DNA from: Cyanoderma ruficeps
Taxonomy: Eukaryota > Chordata > Aves > Passeriformes > Timaliidae
Direction: 5' to 3'
Length of the DNA stretch: 64,000 nt
Assembly (NCBI GenBank): GCA_008694505.1
Contig: VZDJ01004378.1
Span: 8,118,659-8,182,658 of the forward strand
Below the pieces are notes generated by a model. The model had not been told where the DNA came from and made no database searches. It was given only the letters and a program-made list of their open reading frames with translations. The position numbers and the translations under genes are program-made. This document shows, piece by piece, positions 1 to 10,606 of this stretch; the first letter of the stretch is position 1, and every line of letters starts with the position of its first letter.

Positions 1-3000
1 TGTTTTTCAGATCCTGCATTTTTCTAAAGCACCTGTTCTCCTCTTCCATCTTTATTTTCTTGAAGGGTGAAAATAGGTTGTATTTTGAAGGTAAGATGCA
101 CACTCTACAGTCAGATCTTTTCAGTTCTTAATTGGTTTCGATATCAGCCTGTGATAATCTTGCCTTCTTAATGCAAGATAAACAAGGTAGAAAACAGGAA
201 AAGAGTTGTATGACTTAAGGGAACAACACTAGAGCTCAAATTGGCAGTCACAAGCCACAGTGACAGATTCTGAATTATCATAACATCTATTTAAGGTGGA
301 TTAATTTAATCCAATTTCTGTCTTATGGGAAGATACATATTCAGGAATAGTATTTGAAGGTAATAACTGAAATTGTTCCCACTTTATACTGAAGAAGCTA
401 TCCTAGCAGAATTTGTTGGAAAAATATGGTGTGATAAAGACTAAATTTCCTTAATATCCTATGCAAAATTTATAAGAAAATACGCGTTTTAATGCCACAT
501 TTTTTTTCTTTTTCTCCATCCATGTGTACATAATGAAAAACTGAAAGAACTTAAGTCAAAATATGCATTAATTGAAAGCGGATTACTTACAAGTCTAAGT
601 GATGCAGGTCCCTCAAAATAAAAGGTTCTATATAAGATTTTGGGAAGTGAATTTTTGTTTCTTTGACACAATCAGTGTTAAAAAATAGAGGCAAAAGTCA
701 GTTCTCGATATTTTTTTTTAGTGAATAAAAAGTGTAATAGGTACCATAGAAACCTTTAAAATACTTCCTACTCTTCCTTTATGTCATTGAAAATTTGCCA
801 GCCTGAAAAAGAAAGCTGAGATGATATCAAAAACAAAACACACCCCTACTGTGTATTAAAGAAAGCAAATTATTGATATAAAATTGACAAAGGATATATT
901 AGCTTTTGGTTTTTGATCCTATTCATATCTATGTACCAATGAATTCCCTTTCCAAAGATTTAAATTCAGTGATGAATTTTCTTGCAGTGGGTATGGAATA
1001 AGTATAACCCTACATGAAAGATTTTTAGGAAAATTAACTTTTGGTTAACAGGGCAAAGTTGGCTTAGTTCTGAGATGGTGTAATTTATAAAATTGCATGG
1101 TTGAGTGTGAGAGTGATGGAATACAAAAGACTACCTTCTCTTTTTTCTTCACTCCCTTTCATTATGCACCACTTTTTGTTGAAGATGCTTTCTCCTTTCT
1201 CTGAGAGAATATCTGGGTTCCCTGGCAGGCAGTGACTGCCTCAGGTCACTCCCAAACGTGCTTACAAGGAATCTGTGGGAGGCAGTACCCCCTTCAATCA
1301 GGAAAAGCCAAAAACCTAAACACTTTGGATGGAAGCAGCTCTCCTCATGGTGAAGTAGCACAAAGCTGGCCAGGTCACTTGATGAACCAATTATTCTTCC
1401 TGGCCTACTTCAGAATATGATGAAACCAGTAAATTTTAGGGGATCAGATCCATTACCTGGGCCCTGGGATACAGAGTTCACAAGCTGTATGCAAAATAAG
1501 GAGAAATCTTGCCAGCTGTGATCTTTTCAACACACCCTCCTCCTGTTCCTTGACCCCTGCATATTTTGCCTTTGAGTAAACAGGGTTTGAACACAGGATG
1601 AGAAAAAATGTGTACTAGCCCAGTAGGAATATTAACAAGTCAAAATTTAGGGGCAAGTGGTAGGTTTCAACCTGGAAAAAAGTAGGGTAATTGGACAGTG
1701 GAGGCATTCAGTTCTCTGTGTTGCCAGGGCTAGGTTGGTGCAGCACAGCTGTATAGCTTTGACTTGGTTTCACTGAGAAAGTTGATTTGAATGTGTGTGC
1801 TAAAACTGCAAAATAAGAAAACAAACACATAGAAGTTAAATTTTTGCAACCACAGTGGTTAGCAGGAGGGGATTAAATGAGGAAAACACTTTCTTGAAGT
1901 ATTTAAAATTCCAGGAACAGAGGATAAAATTAGTTGAAAACTCAGCAACTCTGATGATCAGCCCATTTGAAGGAGCAGTGGAGACCAATCCTCTCTGACA
2001 TGACTGATGACTGCCAGGCCAGGGAAGATGCACTGAATGTCTCATTAAGGTTGTGAGAATATTAACACCTACTTCTGTAACTCACTAATCCTAGATATAT
2101 CATTTGTATCAGCCAATAAGTGACTGCACTGCACTCTCAAATTGGCTCTATTCTGCTTGAAAAGTCTCCTGGAAAGTAAAAGGTGGGTGAAGCACCCAGG
2201 GCCATTTTGCCTTGGGTGTTGCCCCCACAGCTGAAGCCCATCCCTCCTCTCAGCATCCCCAGCTGCAGCCCACTGCTGTCTCCACAGCAAACACCCACAC
2301 ACCATGGCCATGCAGAAGGAGATGGTGGAGACAACAGTGCTATCATACTGAGCTGTGTCTGTCCTCTCCTGTCAATACCTGCAGAGTTTTTCCTTCACCT
2401 AGTATTTCTCCAAAGATTTTCTCCATTAAAATCTTACGGGTCTGTAAATAAAAGATTTTTAAACTGTCTGAAAAATCAAAACTGGTACAAAAAGAGCTGA
2501 ATTTCAAAGGAAGTAACGTGATGAGGGTTTTTACCTCTAAAAAAATTGTTTTATTTTTAAATATGTTTATGGGGTGCAGCTAGGGGTAAAGAGTAACGAA
2601 TAGTCGTAGAGTAAACCACCTGTGGCCAACTAATTGTTCTTCAGCAATAACTCTCAGTAGTACTTATTTTAAAATAGAAATTATTTTTGTAAATGTATAT
2701 ATTATAGCTGTGCTCTAAGTTGCACTAGTTTCTATTAATTAAATGTAGCATTGTATAAATTAGTGTCTGTATTTCCTGAATAAGACAAATGAACTATTTG
2801 GCACCTATTTGATATAAAGGCGTCCATGTCATTTTTTTGCAGATAGTTATTCTTCAGGGAATAATCCATAATATGAAGAAAATCAAACCCAAGAGAAAAA
2901 AATAATTAAATGGGCAAAGGTATAACAGTCAATTTGTCACATTTCAGTTCACTGCAGAGAACTGATGTCACTTCTTCTGCAGATACTTCAGGTAAAAAAG

Positions 3001-3539
3001 TGGAGCTTTCTCAGATGTGATGATCCAAGTTTTGCTCTTAACTACACCATGGTTAAACTTCAACTTCAGTACCTCAATCAGTTTTAATTACATGATGCCT
3101 ACTCTAGGCCCGTGGAACAAAAAGAGCAATTTATCACAATTCATGTTTCCTCAAACTTCTTGCTTGGCCTCCACGACTCTGAAAGAAACACAGATAATTT
3201 TTTTTTTTTATATGAGAAGGGTAAACATTTTTAAAAATAGAAAACCATTCAGATTTTTTGAGAGAGTACTAATGAGTTTCATAGAGACCAAAGGCTTTTT
3301 CCTTCAAGTGAGGACAAGTGGCAAGACAAGTGAGGGAACCATGTTCCTCATGGATGGAATGATGCTGACCATAGAGCCTGTTCCAGTAGCAGATTGGGAG
3401 TGCCAGGTAAAGGAATTAAGTACCTAATAAAATCCTTGAAGGAAAGTAAAACCTCATAATCTCTGTTGGTAGTCAGCTGAACTACAATAAAATTATTTTG
3501 AGGAGAACGGTTGGATTTGGAGCAATATTTTGAGTGTAT
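1..3539. other. Non-coding AT-rich stretch, no gene recognised
   Basis: I see no gene or classifiable repeat here. Two locally GC-richer patches stand out, at about 1140-1400 and 2160-2350, but neither resembles a known family to me. A 136-codon plus-strand frame (3017-3427) is rich in Phe, Ser and Met with no recognisable domain, so it looks like a chance frame. Most other open frames are short and overlap on both strands, as expected in non-coding DNA. Confidence 0.6.
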
Positions 3540-3544
3540 GTGTC

Positions 3545-4242
3545 TGTCTTGGTTTAGAAAGACATGTATCTGCCAGGGAAACTGGGGTTCCCCTTAGAAT
3601 AGAGAATGTAAACCCCTCATCCCCCGCCAAATTCTAATTTTGCAATTAAGGGCTCTCAGGCAAAGATTTGGGAATAGGAATAACAGCTCTTTACTAGGAA
3701 TATCAAGAATACAAATGTGGTAGAAAAAAAAAACAAAACCACCCCACCAAACCAGCAAACAAACAAACAACAATTTTGGAAAGCCCTGACAAGGTCAAAG
3801 CTACAACCTGATGCCCTGTTAGTCAGGGTGTCGGAAGTAGTCCAAAAGTGAGTCCTCCTGGAGTGGCAGATGCTGCTCTGCTGAGGTAGAAATGATCCAG
3901 TAGCAAAAAGGGTCCAGAGGTGGTGAGAAGGGTCCAGCCTTCCTCCAGTAATCGGGTGAAGCAAGAAGACGTCCTGGTCCCGAGTTCCAGCTTTATCCAG
4001 GTAGGAATGGCTGGCTCCTCCCACTGGGTGGAGCATTGCACAATAGGATGATGGAATGTGGGTATGTGTTGGGAAGGGGAAACAGCTTGTGGAGAAGAAC
4101 AGCTTGGGGAGTCATAATGGCCCATCATGGAGACAGATAAGAACAATGCCCTATCTGGTATTAACCGTTGGGCCATTATCAAAAGGCACCCGCCCCCTCC
4201 CTCAGCAGATGAAAAATGGAATATACTCTATAACCCAGGACA
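3545..4242 (-). mobile_element. Solo LTR, ERVL-type, minus sense, with perfect 5-bp target duplication
   Basis: The element starts TGTCTTGG and ends CCAGGACA on the + strand, a near-perfect terminal inverted repeat of the TG...CA kind. It is flanked by an identical 5-bp duplication, GTGTC at 3540-3544 and at 4243-4247. A 5-bp duplication fits ERVL-class integration. Read on the minus strand it has an AGTAAA-like polyadenylation signal (3690-3695) about 145 bp before its 3' end and a weak TATA-like GATAAAG near 3991-3998. Length is 698 bp. No internal retroviral region follows, so it is a solo LTR left by recombination. Its middle (about 4001-4052) closely matches the LTR at 12186-12717, including GGCTCCTCCC and GGATGATG. 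Open frames across it (for example 3656-4036 and 3823-4182, minus strand) are incidental. The family name is from memory; the boundaries and duplication are read directly. Confidence 0.85.
3690..3695 (-). terminator. LTR polyadenylation signal variant (AGTAAA)
   Basis: TTTACT on the + strand reads AGTAAA on the minus strand. The surrounding sequence (AGCTCTTTACTAGGAA) recurs almost unchanged in the LTR at 36185-36603 (AGCACTTTACTGGAAA), which supports shared ancestry and a role at the R region. Confidence 0.4.
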
Positions 4243-4247
4243 GTGTC

Positions 4248-5949
4248 CTATAAGTTTCTTATTACAGGAATATTCATAATAGCTGGGCAGGAGATCCTAG
4301 GCCTTGTTCTTCCACTTTGAATTCTTGGAAAATAACCCATGTAGTGAGCCATGTGGGTGGGAAATAGCTTGTCTGTGAATGCCACCACGGAGTATGCGTG
4401 GGTTGGAACACTGAACTCAACAGCATCAGGATTTGTTGCATTCTTGACAGAAAATATTTATATCTGCAGCCATTTACAAGTTGAAGAGTCCATTTCCCCA
4501 AGTCTTCTATTACATCCAACTCAAATTAAGTTGTTGTTCTGTAGGAAGAAACACTCAAAACCATTTTTGTCTCAAAAGCAAAATTAGGTTGGAGAGTAAA
4601 CATCATAATTTTACTTGGAAATAAATTGCATGGATTTATTACCTTAATTACTGCTATCATTATTTCCAAAATTAGGAGCCAAATAAAATGTTTTCTTTGC
4701 AATAGAATTAAAATTTCCTTGAGGATTAATCTTTTCCACTTTCAAAGAAAATACTCTTGATAGAAGTACTTTATATAAAGTGGAGTATGTAAATGTTTCT
4801 CTTGTTGACATTTTTTTGCCCTCCAAAATACCTGACAGAACGATTGTCAATCTTTGAGCACAGCAGAATCCTCCTGTATTTTCTCAGATAGAAAATTATT
4901 TCTAGTAATTTGTTTTACGTCCATATTTCCAGAGTATTTCTGGACCACGTACATTGAGAATAATGCTCATGAATTAGTTTTGCTTGTTATGATTACTTGA
5001 TCAGATCTTAGCTCTATTGGTACCAAAATATTAGAAAAATCTCACTAGTCAACAGAAAAGAAACAAATATCTACTCCTACAGAAGAGCTTCCTTGGGAAA
5101 TATGTGATGAGCTCTCAGACATGAGCTCACTAGAACCAGGAATAATAAGGCTATTGGAAAAAAAATTCTTTATTCAAAAGAGAAACTGCTGAAGTTACTA
5201 AATTATTGCTAATGTAGGAGATGACTGCAGCTCAGCTGTAGAAACCCATGTTCCATCACATACACAAATAAAGCACCTAGTGAAGGCAGTGCAGGGAAGT
5301 TGCTGTACTGTCAGTCTGAAGAGCTGTGAAGACAGGCGCAGACAGACCAGAGAGATGTTGAGGAGAAGCCTCCTCGAGAGAGGTGTGTCCTGGAGCATGC
5401 GAGTCTCTGGCTGAGCTACATATTCTTACAGCTAAAGAAAGATCTGTATCTTGTGTACACAGGTCAGACTCCAAATCACTTAGTAAACACTGTGTATTTC
5501 AAGAATTGCCTCAGCATAGCACATCTTACTTTTTGTTTGAAAGTGATAACAGTGGAAGGATTTGATTTCTCTTCTAGAGGCCACTAACAAACAGGTCAGT
5601 AATTTTCTACAATGAATGGAGAGACACATTTTTACACATTTACCATGCACAGAAATAAATTGTTCTTACCACAAAAATATGAGTAGGCTCCTGAAATGTT
5701 ACATGGAACTGCAAAAAAGAATATTATATTTAAAGAAATCATTAATTCAAATCTGGGAAAGAGAACTATGTATTTATATTGGTTATTAGATATAGAAATT
5801 CTTAACAGTCATATACCAGCTTTGCCACTGTAGTTTCAGGGCAAACAAAAATGGATTGCTATAATAGAATAAATCTCTGAGTCTTGATGAAGACTTCATA
5901 ACCTTCTCTATCATAAAATTAATGAATGCTCTTTACAACTATAACACAA
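4248..5949. other. Non-coding stretch between solo LTR and tandem array
   Basis: No gene or classifiable repeat is seen. The sequence is AT-rich and has only short open frames. It ends in ordinary-looking DNA directly before the tandem array, with no target duplication visible at the array edge. Confidence 0.55.
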
Positions 5950-6326
5950 TATGCAAATCACGTGCCACATAGTATGCAAATTACGCAGTGCGTATCATGC
6001 AAACTACGCGCTGCGTAGTATAATACGCAAATTACACAATGCGTGGTATGCAAGTTATGCACCGCATAGTATGCAAATTACGCAGTCCGTATCATGCAAA
6101 CTACACACCGCATAGTATAATATGCAAATTACACAATGCGTGGTATGCAAATTATGCACCACATAGTATAATGCGCAAATTACGCAATGCATATTATGCA
6201 AATAATGCGAGGCGTAGTATAATAGGCAAATTACACTGCGCACAGCATAATATGAAAATTACACAACGCGTATTTTGCAAATTACACGCCATGTATTATG
6301 CAAATGAGACGCCACATGGTATAATA
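5950..6326 (+). repeat. Left octamer subarray with a 97-bp higher-order duplication
   Basis: This part holds about seven perfect ATGCAAAT copies and several variants such as TGCAAAC and CGCAAAT. Its subunits mostly end in GTAG or GTGG. A higher-order unit of 97 bp is repeated head to tail at 5973-6069 and 6070-6166 with only scattered substitutions, showing that expansion also acted on groups of subunits. The last subunit is a 28-mer at 6297-6324, after which the GC-rich block begins abruptly. Confidence 0.8.
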
Positions 6327-6657
6327 CTCCGGTCCGGACTCCGGGAAAAATCCGGCCCGGGTTTTCGCTCCAACCGACTCCGGTCCGGACTCCGGGAAAA
6401 ATCCGGTCCGGGTTTTCGCTCCAACCGACTCCGGGACGGATTCTGGGAAAAGTCCGGTCCGGGTTTTCGCTCCAACCGACTCCGGTCCGGACTCCGGGAA
6501 AAATCCGGTCCGGGTTTTCACTCCAGCCGACTCTGGTCCGGGTTCCGGGCAAAATCCGGTCCGAGTTTTTGCTCCAACTGACTCCGGTTCGGACTCTGGG
6601 AAAAGTCCAGTCCGGGTTTTCCCTCCAACCGACTCCGGCCCGGGTTCCGGGAAAAAT
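6327..6657 (+). repeat. GC- and CpG-rich 51-bp tandem repeat block, about 6.5 units
   Basis: Units start at 6327, 6378, 6429, 6480, 6531, 6582 and 6633, exactly 51 bp apart with no indels; the last is partial. The unit runs CTCCGGTCCGGACTCCGGG, AAAAATCCGGTCCGGG, TTTTCGCTCCAACCGA. It is dense in CCGG and TCCGGA palindromes and has many CpGs, unlike the AT-rich flanks. As 51 bp is 17 codons, it yields 17-residue repeats in open frames on both strands (Ser-Gly-Leu-Arg-Glu-Lys type on +). No membrane, signal or enzymatic feature suggests a true protein. The right junction falls in a shared A-rich run (GGGAAAAATTAC) that resembles the octamer unit's AAATTAC, so short homology may have joined the two repeats. 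Confidence 0.88.
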
Positions 6658-7631
6658 TACCAATGCGCATTATGCAAATTATGCAATGCGCATTATGCAA
6701 ATTACACAATGCGCATTATGCAAATTACGCGCTGCGGAGTATAATATGCAAATTACGCAGCGCGCATTATGCAAATTACGCGCCGCTGAATATAATATGC
6801 AAATTACATCGTGCGTGTTATGCAAATTACGCGCCGTGGAGTATAATATGGAAATTAAACAATGCGCATTTTGTAAATTACGCGCTGCGGAGCATATTAT
6901 GCAAATTACTCAGTGCGTGTTATGCAAATTACCAGCCACGAAGTATAATATGCAAATTACGCAATGCGCATTATATAACTTACGCGCCGCGGAGCATAAT
7001 ATGCAAATTACGCAGTGCATATTATGCAAATTACGCGCTGCGGTGTATATTATGCAAATTACGTGCCGCGAAGTATGATATGCAAATTGCGCGATGCATA
7101 GTATGCAATCTACGTGCCGCGGAGTATAATATGCAAATTACGCCCCGCGGAGTATAATATGGAAATTACGCCCCACATCGTAAAATATGCAAATTACGCG
7201 CTGCGTAGTATAATATGCAAACTGCTCTATGCGTAGTATGCAAATTACGCGTCGCGCAGCATAATATGCAAATTACGCATTGCATAGTATGCAAATTACA
7301 CGCCGCGCAGTATAATATGCAAATTACACAATGTGTAGTATGCAAATTATGCAATTCATAGTATAATATGCAAATAATGAGCCGCATGGTATGCAAATTA
7401 TGTGCTGCGTAGTATAATGTGCAAATTTTGCAATGCATAGTATGCAAATTATGCGCCGCGTAGTATAATATGCGAATTACACAATGCGTAGTATGCGAGT
7501 TACATGCCGCGTAGTATGCAAATGTGGCAATGCGTAGTATTCAAGTTACTAGTATTCAAGTTGCCGCCTAGTATAACATGCAAATTTCGCGTCACGTAGT
7601 ATGCAAATTACACACCGCGTAGTATAATATG
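6658..7631 (+). repeat. Right octamer subarray with two sequence variants
   Basis: About 27 perfect ATGCAAAT octamers lie here. The proximal portion (about 6671-7160) is dominated by subunits ending GCGCAT or GCGGAG, while the distal portion (about 7190-7631) returns to the GCGTAG form seen on the left. Strict 28/23 alternation is clearest at about 7190-7500, where pairs repeat every 51 bp. Near 7090-7190 several 28-mers follow one another without a 23-mer. The final copies decay (TATTCAAGTT at about 7548-7562) and the array stops at 7631 beside ordinary sequence. Confidence 0.85.
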
Positions 7632-10606
7632 TTTCGTCCCCTATTCTCAGGTTCTCTTGTCATTTCTCTGCCGCAGCAAGTGAAAGGGGTTTGTAATTGT
7701 TCATATTTTGGAAAGATGAGAGGAAATGAGTCCTGCAGCTGAACTTCTACCTATGCAGACCTGACTGTGGGAGCTGACACCTGATCCCTGCTCTGTCGCC
7801 TTCTCAGTGAAAAAGTGTTTGAGTTTGTGCCTACTGCTTCTGGTCCTATCACTTCATAATATACCAAACTTTTAGTTAAAACAAAGTTCTGTCCAAAAAA
7901 CTGTTTTAAGGAACAATTTTAGTGAAGCACTCAGGATTTCCCTGTGCGAGATGGGTTGGGTTAGAAAGAGCAGTCAGCTCCTTTCATTCTTGGAGGTTTT
8001 GATTTTAGTTTCAACTGGACCTTTCTCATTTGCAGTTGTGTTCAGATAAGAGATGCCGTTTTTATTCCCTCATCAGTGATTACAGCACCAGTGTGCCTTG
8101 AATACCTTTCCAGGTGTGGTGTTAGAGGGCTGGGGCAGGAAGGAGGCATCCTGTGATAAAAGGGGGGGAATGCAGCACAAAATGGACCATTTCAGGTAAT
8201 TATTTGGTCTTAAGGAAGCTCTTTGACTGTTAAAGGGACTAGGAAACAAATGAATTGTCATACTGTGAGCAGTGGCAGAGCTTAAGGCTGATTTTCAGGA
8301 GTACCTAGACTTTGCTCCTTGTTTGATACCTGGGGACTCTCCAAGTTGTTTCTTCCTACATCAATTGGCATCATTTCCTAAAAGGGGAGTTAGCCCTCAG
8401 TGTCATAAAGAGTTTATATTCCTGCCTTTAAAATAACAATTAAAAAACCTGCTACATCAGCAAAGCCTATGTGCCTATGGCTTGGGCTCCTCCCACAATA
8501 AAATCCTAATCAGCCTTGAGTGTGTTTCTATGCAACCTTTTTTGTTCGGATGACAAATGTGCTTTTGAAACCAGTCTTCCACTTGTCTCCATTTTCGGGG
8601 AGACATCACAGACTAGTCTGGGCACACGGGGACTGAATTCCTTCTGTTTCAAACTGACCCAGAAGGCAGTTTTCAGATGTGCACTTAGTAATCTGCTAAA
8701 AAATGAACTTTTTGATATCTACTCAAGTAGTCTTTCTAGTTCAGAGGTAAATCTGTGATTAGCATGGATTCTGATTCCATCTAATTAAATGTAAAATATT
8801 TTAAAAATTTCTTAGTTAAATTTGAGGCTTATTTCAATTGTTATTAAGATGTCCCTGTATCTTTTAGCCTAGTTTCCTTTGATTTTTGCTTCTCAGTTAT
8901 AATTTTGAATTGGTTAAAATAAATGCAGGTCAGAAGTTTGCTAAGCTGTTATATTGCAGCATTGATTGCTAGTGATAATCTCAGTGGTTTTTCAGTGACT
9001 TCTAATTTATGTGGTATCTAAGTCTATTTTAATTAGATGCTTGGGGACAATACAGGATAAAGGGGAAAACTAAATGACAGTTTAAAAAAATACAGTCCTG
9101 TTAAATGCGGGTCCCCCAAAATGAGCATCACTTCTTCATATTCTTTTCTGTGCGTTGGAGTCTCCGTTCAGTAAACCCTTGTTGAAGAATTGTGAAAGGT
9201 TTGACAGATGAATTGCTGAGGTAATTACTTAGTTCCTTTTCATCTCACTAGCTCTTTGTCTGATAAATGAAGGCTTAAATTCTGGTTTCAACAATTCTAA
9301 TCTCAGTAGCACAGTCAATTACAATAAAATGCCTATATATTTTTTCCAGAGTCTGGCCAATTTAAGATTCCTTCCTTCCAGTTGTTTATTGCTTAGGTCA
9401 AGAAATAGCACATATATGATAAATTTATCCAGTCACAAATAAAAAGAAAATGAAACTTTCAGTGACAGGTGAATTTTTAGCTGATGCTGTTACCATCTAC
9501 CAAATAATACCTCAATTCTTGTTTTTAAGCAACAAGTAAGTATAAAATGAAACCTAAGAGAGAAAACTACTGCTTTGTATAAATATCTCACAAATAAAAA
9601 TAAGGAGAGAGAAGAGCCTCTTCCAGTAGAAAAAGCTAACAGACAGTGTTGTCACAAGAACACGTTTTTAGAAATTTAAGAAAAAAAATAGTATACTTGC
9701 CAATGTAAGTTTTCTGAGTATATTATAACATTTCTTTTGCCAGTGTAGCTTTCATAATTGCAATAGTTACAGTGTTTTAAGTTCCTAACATCACTGTTTT
9801 TGACGGTATTCTGTTATGATTTTCTTTTCCTAGCTATTACAGTGTAGTCAGTATTCATTCTGTACGAACTAAGGCTACATTAAAATCTCATATAGTATGA
9901 ATTTTACTGTCAGATACTGATGAATGCTGATTGTCAAACATTTCATTAAATTCAATGCATATCTCATGTAGCTTGAATATAAATGCCATGTCTAAGTCTA
10001 AACTTTTCAGAAGTGTTTCATAACTCTCAGTAATGCCCTTAATATCAAATATCAGAATTCCTGATATATAAAGAAATTAACAAATACATTATTTCCTGCA
10101 CATGTTATTTCAGTGAAAGGTTTTCCTTTCTCCATTTATTTACTTTGGAAATTAAAGCTCCATGAAAGCCCAGTTTAGCACATTAGCTGGTTTCCTGAAG
10201 TTCAATTATGAATTACTTTCTATCTTTGCAGGAAAGACATTCTTTATGTTAGGCAAAGCGCACATTTCACTGTCAAGCTTGACATTCTTCTTTTAGCCCT
10301 TTGACATGTGAAATAAAATAGAACCCAGACTGCAGTGAGTAAGGTGCTTTTTTAAATTCCCATAAACAGAACTGGCTTATGTCTTACAGTCAAAGCGATC
10401 CTGTCAAATCCATATGTCTTTCTAAAGCTCAGATGTGATTGTTTCAAACAAAAATTTAATACTGATACAGAATCGTAAGGTGATACTTGGTGAGATCACT
10501 GTCAATGTTCACCTTTAATTACATTTGTAACCTTAAATGTGAAACAAAAAGTCAGTACCCATGTGTTGCGGTGCATGTTTCAGGTTTTTCTAATGTTCTG
10601 TATTTT
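7632..10606. other. Non-coding AT-rich stretch, no gene recognised
   Basis: Ordinary-looking sequence starts immediately after the array. Open frames are short (80 codons at 8516-8758 is the longest) and show no domain. I see no repeat family I can name. Confidence 0.55.

Larger units (their letters stand above)
5950..7631 (+). repeat. Composite tandem array: octamer-bearing minisatellite interrupted by a GC-rich 51-bp repeat block
   Basis: The outer parts alternate two related subunits. One is 28 bp: TATGCAAATT, then ACGCGCCGCGT, then AGTATAA. The other is 23 bp: TATGCAAATT, then ACGCAATGCGT, then AG. A 23+28 pair makes a 51-bp dimer. By hand I count about 34 perfect ATGCAAAT octamers, all on the + strand, plus many one-base variants. 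ATGCAAAT is the classical binding site of POU-domain (Oct) factors. The core after each octamer is an odd-length palindrome (ACGCA-A-TGCGT or ACGCG-C-CGCGT) containing CpG. A 331-bp GC-rich block sits inside (6327-6657). Because 51 is a multiple of 3, long frames stay open on both strands, and I regard them as by-products. The DNA on both sides is ordinary AT-rich sequence. I do not recognise a named satellite. Confidence 0.9.

Noticed and set aside
3017..3427. 136-codon plus-strand frame
   Set aside because: Low-complexity Phe/Ser-rich composition, no domain, no supporting signals.
3656..4182. Minus-strand frames of 126 and 119 codons
   Set aside because: They lie inside a solo LTR and overlap each other in different frames.
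6039..7157. Several open frames of 160-180 codons that could be called repeat-protein genes
   Set aside because: They exist because the 51-bp period is a multiple of 3; frames are open on both strands, with no start context, domain or splice signal. Listed only as a finding.
5950..7631. CRISPR-like array of short direct repeats
   Set aside because: There are no unique spacers; the whole unit repeats, no cas genes are present, and the host is a vertebrate.
5950..7631. Centromeric satellite
   Set aside because: The array is only about 1.7 kb and is flanked by unique sequence with single-copy LTR insertions; centromeric arrays are far longer.
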